Origin: Helicobacter sp.
Lineage (GTDB): Bacteria; Campylobacterota; Campylobacteria; Campylobacterales; Helicobacteraceae
Length of the DNA stretch: 27,196 nt
Direction: 5' to 3'
NCBI RefSeq assembly: GCF_029067145.1
Contig: NZ_JAIEFA010000010.1
Location: forward strand, 1 to 27,196
The translations under genes were made by a program, and so were the position numbers. The notes under the pieces were generated by a model. That model was not told where the DNA came from, searched no databases, and saw only the letters and a list, made by a program, of their open reading frames with translations. How positions within the stretch are numbered: the stretch's first letter is position 1; each line of letters opens with the position of its first letter. This document shows, piece after piece, positions 16,446 through 25,084 of this stretch.

Positions 16446-17930
16446 ATGTTAGAAACCTTTAGTATTTCATTGGAGAGTTTAAATATTTTCAGTATCTTTC
16501 CTATGCTTATTACGATTGTTGGGGGGCTTTTGGTTTTGGTTGTGGATATGTGCTTAAAAAATGCAAATAAACAACTTTATACTATGCTTACGATTCTGTT
16601 TTTGGGGCTTAGTTTAGGTTATATTACATTTTTTAGCATCAATGGAGAGAGAGCCTTTTTTGATTTGATTGCGATAGATGGATTCTCTCTTTTGGGGCAA
16701 ATGATTATCCTAGTTTCTGCGATTTTATTTGTGCCTTTGACTTTGAGTTACAACCGATTCCACGAGTTTGCTTATCCAGAATATTATGCACTCTTTTTAT
16801 TTATGTGTGCAGGATTCCAATTTATGGTAAGTAGCGACCATTTAATCGTTATTTTCTTGGGATTAGAAACAGCTTCCCTTGCGCTTTATACTCTGATTGC
16901 TATGCATAATCGGGCAACTGCTTTTGAAGCGGCAATCAAATACTTTACAATGGGTTCTTTATCTGCGGGTTGTTTCGCCTTTGGTTCTATGTTGTTTTAT
17001 GCAGCAAGCGGACATTTGGATTTAGAAGGCATTAGAAATGTATTAGAAATACACAATTATGAGCCTTTTTATTTGGTTTTAAGTGGTGTGGTATTTTTTA
17101 TTGCCTCTATTGGATTCAAAGCCTCTTTAGTGCCTTTCCATACTTGGACGCCAGATGTTTATGAGGGTTCTAACTCTTTTTTGGCAGGCTTTATGTCTAT
17201 TGTTCCCAAAATCGCAGCATTGGTGGTTGCGATTAGAATTTTTAGTATTTTTGTAGAAATTATATGGGTGCATTCTGTCTTGTATCTTTTAATTGTGATT
17301 ACGATGACTTTGCCAAATTTGGTAGCACTTGTGCAAAAAGATGTGAAGCGAATGCTTGCGTATAGCTCTATTTCTCATGCGGGATTCGCATTTAGTGCTG
17401 TGCTAATTGGTGGAATGCAAGCTTATAGTGCATTGTTTTTATATTGGATATTGTTTCTTTTTACGAATCTCGGAATCTTTGCGATGTTGTGGATTTCTCG
17501 CACAAAAGAACAAATTTGGGATAAACGTTACGACCATTCCTATGAAAAATTTTCTGGACTCATCAAGCTCTGTCCTTTAGCCGCTGTGATTATGGGATTG
17601 TTTATGTTGTCTTTGGCTGGGATTCCACCTTTTTCAGTTTTTTGGGGTAAAGTTTATTTGATGAGTGCAGCAATTAATAATGGTTATTTGTTTCTTGCTT
17701 TTGTTATGGCAATCAATAGCGCAATTGCGGCATATTATTATTTAAAACTTATCGTTTATATGTTCCTAAAAGACCCTTTAATTAGTGATGGGAATGTTTA
17801 TTTGCAAAATGCAACTTTGCCTCTTAAAATTGTAGTAGGAATCGCAACGCTTTATGTTTGCTTGTCGGCTTTTGCAGTAGATGGTTTATTGTTTGGAATT
17901 TATGGCTTAATAGGCGGAAGTTTGATGTAA
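16446..17930 (+). CDS. nuoN: complex I subunit NuoN
   Basis: NuoN is the antiporter-like subunit closest to NuoK. The 494-residue protein shows Glu141 in FLGLETASLALYTLIAMHNR, Lys225 in GFKASLVPFHTWTPDVYEGS, and a later AALVVAIRIF helix. The usual Pro-Thr-Pro stretch after the TPDVYEG loop reads SNS here. It begins at the base after the nuoM stop with GAGGGGAG upstream, and it is the last gene of the operon: a hairpin terminator follows within 55 bases. Confidence 0.95.
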   Translation: MLETFSISLESLNIFSIFPMLITIVGGLLVLVVDMCLKNANKQLYTMLTILFLGLSLGYITFFSINGERAFFDLIAIDGFSLLGQMIILVSAILFVPLTLSYNRFHEFAYPEYYALFLFMCAGFQFMVSSDHLIVIFLGLETASLALYTLIAMHNRATAFEAAIKYFTMGSLSAGCFAFGSMLFYAASGHLDLEGIRNVLEIHNYEPFYLVLSGVVFFIASIGFKASLVPFHTWTPDVYEGSNSFLAGFMSIVPKIAALVVAIRIFSIFVEIIWVHSVLYLLIVITMTLPNLVALVQKDVKRMLAYSSISHAGFAFSAVLIGGMQAYSALFLYWILFLFTNLGIFAMLWISRTKEQIWDKRYDHSYEKFSGLIKLCPLAAVIMGLFMLSLAGIPPFSVFWGKVYLMSAAINNGYLFLAFVMAINSAIAAYYYLKLIVYMFLKDPLISDGNVYLQNATLPLKIVVGIATLYVCLSAFAVDGLLFGIYGLIGGSLM

Positions 17931-17983
17931 TCTCTAGGATTCATCATAGGATAGATAATCCATTTCATTTATTACTTTAATTT

Positions 17984-18008
17984 ATAGAATCTCGCTTTGA
18001 GATTCTAT
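17984..18008 (+). terminator. hairpin terminator after nuoN
   Basis: ATAGAATCTC (17984-17993) and GAGATTCTAT (17999-18008) make a perfect 10-bp stem with the 5-base loop GCTTT. The following CATCAATATTTCTTT is T-rich but not a clean U-tract. It lies between the end of the nuo operon and the promoter at 18083, so it most likely ends nuo transcription. Confidence 0.65.
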
Positions 18009-18082
18009 CATCAATATTTCTTTAATCCCCAAATCTCCTTTATCTGTATATTAATTTATATAACGCGAATGTTAAAAAAATC

Positions 18083-18111
18083 TTGACTTTTTAGTACGAA
18101 GTGAATAAAAT
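18083..18111 (+). promoter_or_regulatory. sigma70-type promoter of the formate dehydrogenase operon
   Basis: TTGACT (18083-18088), a 17-base spacer and TAAAAT (18106-18111) match both boxes at five of six positions. Transcription would start near 18118, with a leader of about 46 bases before the ATG at 18164. It is the strongest two-box promoter I found in the window. Confidence 0.7.
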
Positions 18112-18163
18112 GCGAATTAAGAGCAAATAAGGAAAATTAAACTATTTTAAAATGTGAGGACTT

Positions 18164-19768
18164 ATGAATCCATTAGCTTTTGGAACCTTGGATACTAGCA
18201 ATACAACTTCTTTACCGCTTGGTAATCTTTTGTTGGATAAAAAAGACAAGGATTATCATTATAAGTTAGCCAAACTAGAACGCGTGCAGGAAATCATAGA
18301 GGATTTTACATTAGAAAATAGCAAAGAAGTAGAAGTCAATGCGAAACTTGCGGTGATTTACGCGGACAAACAAGGAGTGATTCCACAAATCGTGCAAGAT
18401 TTTGTAGATTTGGCGCAGGAGTTTTTTGAAGTTGCCTTAGTGGATTTAGAATTGTTAGAAAATTTCAGCGGAAGCTTTGGTGGATTTAATGCCAAACTCA
18501 ATAACAAAGAAATTGTAGAGTTTGCGCAAGCTGTTTTATTTGTTAGCGAAGAAGAATTGTTGCGTTTTAGGGGCGTCTATAATGTGGCTGATTTTAAGAA
18601 TCCTGAAAGCTTATTGGAAAAGTTGAAAAAAAATATTGGTATTTATTCCTATAAAGAAATGATTGGTTATCAAGAGAATCTCTGTCAATATCATCATAGG
18701 AGAGAAAAGCATTGCACGAGATGTGCAAATGTTTGTCCTACCTTTGGCGTGGATAACAATGACGGCTTAATGGAATTGATTTTTTCTCCGATTGATTGCA
18801 TTGCCTGTGGCGCGTGTGTGGGTGTGTGTCCGACAAATTGTTTGGAATATGAGGAATTGCCAAAAGAAGGCTTGGGAGAAATCATAGAGCAGTATAAAGG
18901 ACAAAGGATTTTCTTGTGTAACACGCAAGATTATAGAATCTTAGCCTCACAAAACAAAAATTTACCCTCTGATTTTCTGCCTCTAGTTTTGCCAAGTTTG
19001 TTGATGTTAAACGAAAACGATTTGCTAAGTATGGTGCAAATGAGTGGAAATGCTTTGGTGGTTTATACACAAAATCTAAGCGCACCTATGGAGTTTTTAA
19101 ATCATATTACACAACAAATCTATCAACAAGATTCTATTTTTGCTGTGCAGCAGGTAGAATCCTTATCGCAATTAGAATTGCCACAAATAGAGTCTTATTT
19201 CTATCAAAACCGCTATAACAAGCCTTATCGCGAATCTTTTGCACAAAGATTGCAATATATGGTCAAAGACGAAGATTATGGTTTGGCAAAAAGCGTTCCT
19301 GCGACACAATCACGCAAAGATTCTGTATTCTATGGAGAGATTAAGGTCAATACACAAAAATGCACACTCTGTCTTTCTTGTGTGGGAGCGTGCAATGTAA
19401 ATGCAATCTTTGCGAGAAGTGATGATTTTTCTTTACGTTTTAATGCGAGCCTTTGCACAACTTGCGGATATTGCGTTGCTTCCTGTCCTGAAGATGCAAT
19501 GGAGCTTCACAAGGAAGGGATTATGCTCAATCCAGAATTTTTTAGAAGTCAAGAGTTGGCAAAAGATGAGCCCTTTTTGTGTGTGGAATGTGGAAAAGTC
19601 TTTAGCACAAAGAAATCCATTGAAAAAGTGCTATTAATGATTGGAGATTCTTTTGCAAAGGATACTAAAAAGTTTAGGACAATCCAATGCTGTCCAGATT
19701 GCAAAGTCAAAGTGATGCTTGATGCAACAAACGCAATTGCACAGGAAAGGGAAGCAGATGCTAGATAA
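18164..19768 (+). CDS. multi-cluster ferredoxin-like protein leading the fdh operon
   Basis: The 534-residue protein has at least four [4Fe-4S] motifs: an HCTRCANVCP block (Cys184, 187, 191, perhaps with Cys174); CIACGACVGVCP (Cys212, 215, 218, 222); CTLCLSCVGAC (Cys400, 403, 406, 410); and CTTCGYCVASCP (Cys431, 434, 437, 441). Near the C-terminus CVECG (473, 476) and CCPDC (509, 510, 513) resemble a zinc-ribbon or an extra cluster site. The 170 or so residues between the cluster pairs have no recognised fold. There is no signal peptide or membrane segment, so it should be cytoplasmic. It is the first gene after the promoter at 18083, overlaps the chaperone gene by 11 bases, and is probably a formate dehydrogenase accessory or a cytoplasmic electron carrier. 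GAGG precedes the ATG. Confidence 0.85.
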   Translation: MNPLAFGTLDTSNTTSLPLGNLLLDKKDKDYHYKLAKLERVQEIIEDFTLENSKEVEVNAKLAVIYADKQGVIPQIVQDFVDLAQEFFEVALVDLELLENFSGSFGGFNAKLNNKEIVEFAQAVLFVSEEELLRFRGVYNVADFKNPESLLEKLKKNIGIYSYKEMIGYQENLCQYHHRREKHCTRCANVCPTFGVDNNDGLMELIFSPIDCIACGACVGVCPTNCLEYEELPKEGLGEIIEQYKGQRIFLCNTQDYRILASQNKNLPSDFLPLVLPSLLMLNENDLLSMVQMSGNALVVYTQNLSAPMEFLNHITQQIYQQDSIFAVQQVESLSQLELPQIESYFYQNRYNKPYRESFAQRLQYMVKDEDYGLAKSVPATQSRKDSVFYGEIKVNTQKCTLCLSCVGACNVNAIFARSDDFSLRFNASLCTTCGYCVASCPEDAMELHKEGIMLNPEFFRSQELAKDEPFLCVECGKVFSTKKSIEKVLLMIGDSFAKDTKKFRTIQCCPDCKVKVMLDATNAIAQEREADAR

Positions 19769-20360
19769 TTTGAGCGAACAAGAACAATTAAATTTAAAAA
19801 ATGCTCGTGTTTTATACTATGATTTTTTTAATGGTTTGTTGGTTTTTGAAATGTTAGAAGAAAGAGTAAGAATCGCAAAAGAACAATTAGGAATCTTGTT
19901 GAGTGCTCCGTTAAATCAGGAGGCAGAAGGCAGTATGCTGCTTCTAAAGCAAGAGCTAGAAGACAATGGGATTCAAAATATCAAAGAGGAATTTTCTCGC
20001 CTCTTCGCGTTGCCTTTTGGAGGGAAACAGGTTGGTATGCATCTTTCGCATTACTATGAAAACTGCATTGGAGGGCAGTCTCTTTTGAAAATTAGAGCAT
20101 TAATGAAACAAAGTGATGTGCGCGTGAATACAGAGAGTTTTAAAGAAACAGAGGAACATTTAGGATTCTTGTGCGGCTTTATGCGTTATCTAATAGAAAA
20201 AGAGAATGTAGAGTTGGCAAAAGAGGTTTTTTTGTTTAGTCAAAAGGCTTTTTTAGGGTGGGTAGAGGAGATAAAAATACGGAGTGATGCAAAATTTTAT
20301 TTAGCACTTGCATTGATAGTGGAATCTTTTATGAAGTTTGAAATGGAATTTTATTCTTAA
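19758..20360 (+). CDS. TorD/DmsD-family chaperone for formate dehydrogenase (FdhM-like)
   Basis: The 200-residue, all-helical, acidic protein has the TorD-family signature near residues 137-153, ETEEHLGFLCGFMRYLI (E..EH.GF...FM). TorD/DmsD proteins bind the twin-arginine signal of molybdoenzymes and hold them until the pterin cofactor is inserted. Its position between the ferredoxin-like gene and two Tat substrates points to FdhA as client, as shown for the Campylobacter jejuni chaperone Cj1514 (FdhM). The ATG at 19758 has GGAAAGGGAAG upstream; an in-frame ATG at 19719 would add 13 residues overlapping the previous gene, and is not needed. A strong hairpin follows the stop. Confidence 0.82.
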   Translation: MLDNLSEQEQLNLKNARVLYYDFFNGLLVFEMLEERVRIAKEQLGILLSAPLNQEAEGSMLLLKQELEDNGIQNIKEEFSRLFALPFGGKQVGMHLSHYYENCIGGQSLLKIRALMKQSDVRVNTESFKETEEHLGFLCGFMRYLIEKENVELAKEVFLFSQKAFLGWVEEIKIRSDAKFYLALALIVESFMKFEMEFYS

Positions 20361-20368
20361 ATAATTCT

Positions 20369-20397
20369 ACTTAAGCCTTTATTGCGAGGGCTTAAGT
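20369..20397 (+). repeat. 9-bp inverted repeat between chaperone and small Tat gene
   Basis: ACTTAAGCC (20369-20377) and GGCTTAAGT (20389-20397) pair perfectly around an 11-base loop, extendable by G-T wobble and C-G pairs on the outside. A second small TGGG/CCCA pairing follows directly. No U-tract follows, so a true terminator is unlikely. An mRNA-processing, stability or attenuation element inside the operon, or a protein-binding palindrome, is possible. Confidence 0.55.
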
Positions 20398-20430
20398 GGG
20401 GTTATCCCAAATCTCAAATAAGGAGCCAAT

Positions 20431-20625
20431 ATGGAAAAGAGTCGGCGAGAGTTTTTAAAAACTACCGCAAAAACTTCCGTAGCAGTCGCAGGTGCAAGTA
20501 TTGCATTGGCAGGCTGTGGCAAAAAAGGCACAAGTGAGAATCTCGTGCGTGGCAAATCGCCTAAAAAAGAGATTCTTTACCAAAAAACACAGCAATGGGA
20601 TTTATACTATTCTGTTGCAAAATAA
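20431..20625 (+). CDS. small Tat-signal protein, formate dehydrogenase region type
   Basis: The 64-residue protein begins with a twin-arginine signal, SRREFLKTTAKTSVAVAGAS, ending at a lipobox-like LAGC (residues 26-29), then a short basic stretch and the C-terminal YQKTQQWDLYY (50-60). Size, position and C-terminus match the known family of tiny 'formate dehydrogenase region TAT targets' (TIGR02811). The published motif Y-[HRK]-x-[TS]-x-H-[IV]-x-x-[YF]-Y is only partly kept here: Y50, T53 and Y59-Y60 are present, but His is Gln and the aliphatic position is Trp. Function is unknown; an FDH subunit or maturation factor is proposed in the family description. AAGGAG lies just before the ATG, and fdhA starts 15 bases after the stop. 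Confidence 0.85.
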   Translation: MEKSRREFLKTTAKTSVAVAGASIALAGCGKKGTSENLVRGKSPKKEILYQKTQQWDLYYSVAK

Positions 20626-20640
20626 AAAGCGAGGTGAAAA

Positions 20641-23475
20641 ATGAGCGAAACAATTAAAAGACGCAATAATAGACGCGCGTTTTTAAAAATGACCGCTCTT
20701 GGAAGCTTAGCTAGCGCAAGTATTGCATTGGGAAATGATACACAAAAAACTATGCGTCAAGCAACTACACAAGAGTTGAAAGAAAGATACCCAGAGTCCA
20801 AAAAAGTAAAAACGATTTGTACCCATTGTTCTGTGGGTTGTGGAATCGTAGCTGAAGTCGTAGATGGCGTTTGGGTGCGACAAGAAGTGGCGCAAGACCA
20901 CCCGATTTCTCAAGGGGGACATTGTTGTAAGGGCGCAGATTTAATTGATAGAGCAAGAAGTGAAACAAGACTTCGCTATCCATTAGAGAAACAAAATGGT
21001 AAATGGACAAGACTTAAATATGATGAAGCAATGGACAAAATTGCTGCACAAATTAAGCAAATCCGAGAGGAAAGCGGACCTGATGCGGTAATGTTTTTGG
21101 GAAGTGCGAAGTGTTCTAATGAGCAAAGCTATTACATTAGAAAGTTTGCAGCATTTTTTGGGACAAATAATATAGACCATTGCGCTCGCGTTTGACACAG
21201 TCCAACAGTTGCCGGTGTGGCAAATACATTTGGATATGGTGGAATGACAAACCATTTAGGCGATATGCAATTCTCTAAATATATTTTAGTCATTGGTGCA
21301 AACCCAGCTGTTAATCACCCTGTTTCTATGGTGCATATTTTGCGCGCTAAGGAAAAAGGTGCAAAACTCGTGTGCATTGACCCACGATTTACAAAAACAG
21401 CAGCAAAATGTAATGAATATCATAGAATCCGAAGCGGAACAGACATTGCCTTTGCTTATGGATTACTCAATCATATCATTGCAAAAAAACTTTATGATGA
21501 GCAATATCTCAAAGATAGAGTCGATGGCTATGAGCTTATTATGGAAGAAGCAAGGAAATTTACTCCTGAAGTTGCAGCAGATGTGTGTGGAATCCCAGCA
21601 GATGCGATTCGTCATATTGCAGAGGAAATGGCAAGCGCAAAACCTGCAAGTTTGATTTGGAATCAAGGTTTGACACAGCACACTGTGGGAACAAGCAATA
21701 CGCGTATTATGCCGATTCTACAAATGTTCTTAGGAAATATTGGTAAAAATGGTGGTGGCGTGAATATTTTGCGCGGACACGACAATGTGCAAGGTGCTTC
21801 AGATATGACAAACCTCGCAGATTCTTTACCCGGATATTATGGATTGGGAGAACCTGCTTGGAAACATTTCTGCCGCCATTGGAAAGTAGATTATGATTGG
21901 ATGGTTTCTCGCTTCAAAAACAAAGAGATGATGGGCAAAACAGGTTTTGCGCATTCTACTTGGAAGTTTGGTGTGCTAGATGATGAAAATATGGAAAACA
22001 ATGCAGGCACTAAATTGCGTGCTTTGATTGTCATTGGTTCAGGTATGACAACCGTTTCTTTATTGGATTTGCAACGCAAAGCTATGGATAAACTAGACTT
22101 AGTTGTCTTTGTGGATCCTTATGTGAATGACTTGGCGATTTATGGAGATAGAAAAGACAATTTATTCTGCTTGCCTGCGGCTTCTCAAATGGAGACAAGT
22201 GGTAGTGTGGCAGCGACAAATCGTAGCTATCAATGGCGCTCTAAAGTAATGGAACCACTCTTTGAATGTCGTCCTGATGAAGAGTTTTTGTTTGGGTTGG
22301 CAGAGAGATTGGGATTCTTAGAAGAATATCAAAGAAGACTTTATGATATTGCAAAATCCAAAGGTAGAGATAAGTTTATTTGGCCAGAAGATGCGACGGT
22401 AGAATTAACTCAAAGTATCCGAAGCATTGGATTGCAAGGAATGAGCCCTGAACGTTTGAAGGCACACCAAGAAAATTGGCATATGTTTGATAAAGTAACC
22501 CTAGAGGGAACAGGACCATTTAAAGGGGATTATTATGGATTGCCTTGGCCTTGTTGGAGCGATAAACACCCCGGAACCCCTGTAATGTATAACGACAAAA
22601 TTCCTGTTATGCGTGGAGGTATGGGATTCCGTGTGAATTGGGGTGTTACAAATCCTAGCGGTCAAAGTATGCTTACTCCTCGTTCTTTACCCGATGCGAA
22701 ATATAGTGGAGGACACGCTCCTGTAACTGCGGCAAATGCGGAATCTCTTGGCATTAAGCTCACAGAAGCAGAGAAACAAGCAATCGGCGGAACAAGCTTT
22801 GCTATGGGATTTGGTAATAATATTCTTGTAGAAAAAGCTTTGGAGCAAGGACTTTGCCCTTATGGAAATGGTAAAGCAAGAGCAAATGTATGGAATTGGT
22901 ATGACAAGATTCCATTACATCGTGAGCCTTTGCATTCTGTGCGTGGAGATTTGGTGGATAAGTATCCAAACTTCCCTGATAAGAAAAATCATTTTAGGGC
23001 AAACATCAAATACCGCAGCCGACAAAAAGAGCTTGGCGAGAATAAAAATTGGGTAGATGAATTCCCTATTAATATGCTAAGTGGAAGACTTGTAGCCCAT
23101 ATGGGAACAGGCGCGGAGACGAGAAGTGCAAAATATCTCGCAGAAGTTGAGGGCGAAATGTTTGTAGAGATTCACCCTGATAAAGCTGCTGAAATGAATA
23201 TCAAAAATGGCGATATGCTTTGGGTATATGGAACAATGGATACACGCATTTTAGTTCCAGCAAAACTTTCTACAAGAGTAGATTACAATAGCGTTTGGTT
23301 ACCACAAAACTTCTCGGGAATGGACCAAGGTAAATCAAGGCTCGATAATTATCCTGAAGGCACAAAACCTTATGCGATTGGAGAATCTGCTTGTATGGTT
23401 GCGAGCTATGGGTTTGATTATAATTCTGCTTGTCCAGAAACAAAATGTGGTTTGTGTCGCATAGAAAAAGCATAA
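20641..23475 (+). CDS. fdhA: formate dehydrogenase major subunit, selenocysteine-containing
   Basis: FdhA oxidises formate to CO2 at a molybdenum or tungsten bis-pterin-guanine-dinucleotide site in the periplasm. The frame is interrupted only by TGA at 21193-21195 (codon 185), in NIDHCARV-U-HSPTVAG, where family members have Sec or Cys followed by His; the frame is open on both sides. I read it as one 944-residue protein with Sec185. Features: Tat signal NRRAFLKMTALGSLA (about 10-24), an N-terminal [4Fe-4S] site (Cys60, 63, 67, 95), pterin-binding domains, and a C-terminal CPETKCGLCRIEKA with three cysteines. GAGGTGA precedes the ATG. A SECIS-like hairpin lies directly after the TGA. It is followed by fdhB after 10 bases. 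Confidence 0.95.
21193..21223 (+). promoter_or_regulatory. selenocysteine UGA codon with bacterial SECIS-like hairpin
   Basis: After the TGA (21193-21195), TTGCC (21209-21213) and GGCAA (21219-21223) pair around the loop GGTGT. The position a dozen or so bases downstream, the short upper stem and the G/U-bearing loop resemble the E. coli fdhF element bound by SelB. The downstream bases also encode conserved protein, as bacterial SECIS elements must. Confidence 0.8.
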
Positions 23476-23485
23476 GGAGTAGAAA

Positions 23486-24115
23486 ATGAGTAATACAATT
23501 CCAAGCAATCTTGAGAATTTCTCAAGAATCAAATTTTATTGCGATACAAATCGTTGCATTGAATGCCACGGCTGCGATGTGGCTTGTAAAGAAGCACACC
23601 ATTTGCCTGTGGGCGTGAATCGCCGAAGAGTCGTTATGCTAAATGAGGGTGTTGTGGGCAAAGAAACCGCAGTTTCTATTGCTTGTATGCACTGCTCTGA
23701 TGCTCCTTGTGCGCAAGTATGTCCTGTGGATTGCTTTTATATCCGTGCAGATGGAATCGTCTTACACGATAAAAAAACTTGCATAGGTTGTGGATATTGC
23801 CTCTATGCGTGTCCTTTTGGCGCACCACAATTTCCAAAAAATGGTGTGTTTGGCTCACGCGGGGCGATGGATAAATGCACTTTCTGCGCAGGAGGTCCTG
23901 AAGAAACCAATAGTGAGGAAGAATATCATCTGTATGGACAAAACAGAATCGCGGAAGGTAAAGTGCCAATGTGTGCGAGTATGTGTTCTACGAAAGCTCT
24001 GCTTGCTGGAAGCAGTGAAGAGGTTTCAAACATTATCACACATCGTGCAACTGTGCGAGGAGAAAATATCCCAAATGCTGTGCCTAATGTGTGGAAAACG
24101 GCGTATGGCGACTAG
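23486..24115 (+). CDS. fdhB: formate dehydrogenase iron-sulfur subunit
   Basis: FdhB carries four [4Fe-4S] clusters between FdhA and the membrane cytochrome. In this 209-residue protein the cysteine groups are Cys24, 27, 30, 34; Cys67, 70, 75, 79, 83; CIGCGYCLYACP (Cys99, 102, 105, 109); and CTFC with CASMC (Cys131, 134, 163, 167), the usual DMSO-reductase-family electron-transfer layout. There is no signal peptide, so it would be exported as a complex with FdhA by its Tat signal. No C-terminal membrane anchor is seen, unlike E. coli FdnH. AAGGAG precedes the ATG; fdhC starts 9 bases after the stop. Confidence 0.95.
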   Translation: MSNTIPSNLENFSRIKFYCDTNRCIECHGCDVACKEAHHLPVGVNRRRVVMLNEGVVGKETAVSIACMHCSDAPCAQVCPVDCFYIRADGIVLHDKKTCIGCGYCLYACPFGAPQFPKNGVFGSRGAMDKCTFCAGGPEETNSEEEYHLYGQNRIAEGKVPMCASMCSTKALLAGSSEEVSNIITHRATVRGENIPNAVPNVWKTAYGD

Positions 24116-24124
24116 GAGGATTCT

Positions 24125-25084
24125 ATGAGAAATTTATTGAAATTCTTTAGAATCTTGATGTTGGGTGTATTTGTAGCAGGAGCTAATTTTGCTTTTGCCG
24201 CAAACCCAAGTGTGCCACAAGAAGGTGGCAAACAATATGCAGAAGTGATTCCGGGCAATAATTCTTTGATACTGCCAAGTGATAGGGCAAATCCAAAGAT
24301 TTATGGTGGTCCAGAAGTAGAAGCAATCAAAACTTGGGGAGTGGATTCTCCTAATTCTTATGGTTTTGGCGAAATCTTTACGCTTTTGCAAGGACATTAT
24401 TTTTCTGTGATTTTTGGGATTCTTATTATCTTAGTGCCTTTGGCATTTTTGGGGCATTTTATGATGATTGGGCAAAAGAAATTCAATCACGGAAAGAAAA
24501 TTCGCGTCTTTTCTAGCTACAATATTTTTGTGCATTGGTGCGCAGCGATTCCTTTTGTGATGATTTGTATCACAGGCTTAGTGATGGTCTTTGGTGATAA
24601 GCTAGGCGGAGGAGGATTTGTTCGCTTTGCAAGAGATGTGCATGGAATCGCAACGATTGTTTTTGCAGTCTTTGGCGTGTTGATGTTCTTAATGTGGTTT
24701 AAAAGCGCATTACCTAGAGCTTATGATATTGATTGGCTTATGATTATGGGTGGATATTTAAGCAAAGAGAAAAAGCCAATTCCAGCAGGGAAGTTTAACG
24801 CAGGGCAAAAAATGTGGTTCTGGGTTTGCACTTTGGGCGGATTTGCAATGGTAATTTCTGGTGCTTTTATGTTTTTTCAATTCAGCGATATTAATACTTT
24901 AAGAATGATGGCGTTAGCGCACAATTTTATTGGATTTTTAATTATTGCTTTATTGATTACACACATTTATATGGCAGTCTTTGCGATTGAGGGAGCTTTG
25001 CACTCAATCATTGATGGACATATGGGTGAAGAGGAAATTGCAATTTTGCATAGTTATTATTATAAAGAAATCAATGCAGCGTAA
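24125..25084 (+). CDS. fdhC: formate dehydrogenase cytochrome b subunit
   Basis: FdhC is the di-haem b membrane anchor that passes electrons to menaquinone. The 319-residue protein begins with a cleavable signal peptide (site likely after AFA, residue 25), then a periplasmic stretch and about five membrane helices. His137, His173, His266 and His280, in YNIFVHWC, RDVHGIA, ALAHNFIG and LITHIYMA, are the likely haem ligands. The extended N-terminal region before the first helix (about 26-85) is longer than in E. coli FdnI and is typical of the Wolinella/Campylobacter type. AGGAGG lies before the ATG. The stop overlaps fdhD by one base (TAATG). Confidence 0.93.
   Translation: MRNLLKFFRILMLGVFVAGANFAFAANPSVPQEGGKQYAEVIPGNNSLILPSDRANPKIYGGPEVEAIKTWGVDSPNSYGFGEIFTLLQGHYFSVIFGILIILVPLAFLGHFMMIGQKKFNHGKKIRVFSSYNIFVHWCAAIPFVMICITGLVMVFGDKLGGGGFVRFARDVHGIATIVFAVFGVLMFLMWFKSALPRAYDIDWLMIMGGYLSKEKKPIPAGKFNAGQKMWFWVCTLGGFAMVISGAFMFFQFSDINTLRMMALAHNFIGFLIIALLITHIYMAVFAIEGALHSIIDGHMGEEEIAILHSYYYKEINAA

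Noticed and set aside
21193..21195. TGA that would split fdhA into a short and a long gene, as in a pseudogene
   Set aside because: It falls at the catalytic Sec/Cys position, homology continues in the same frame, and a SECIS-like hairpin follows, so recoding is the better reading.
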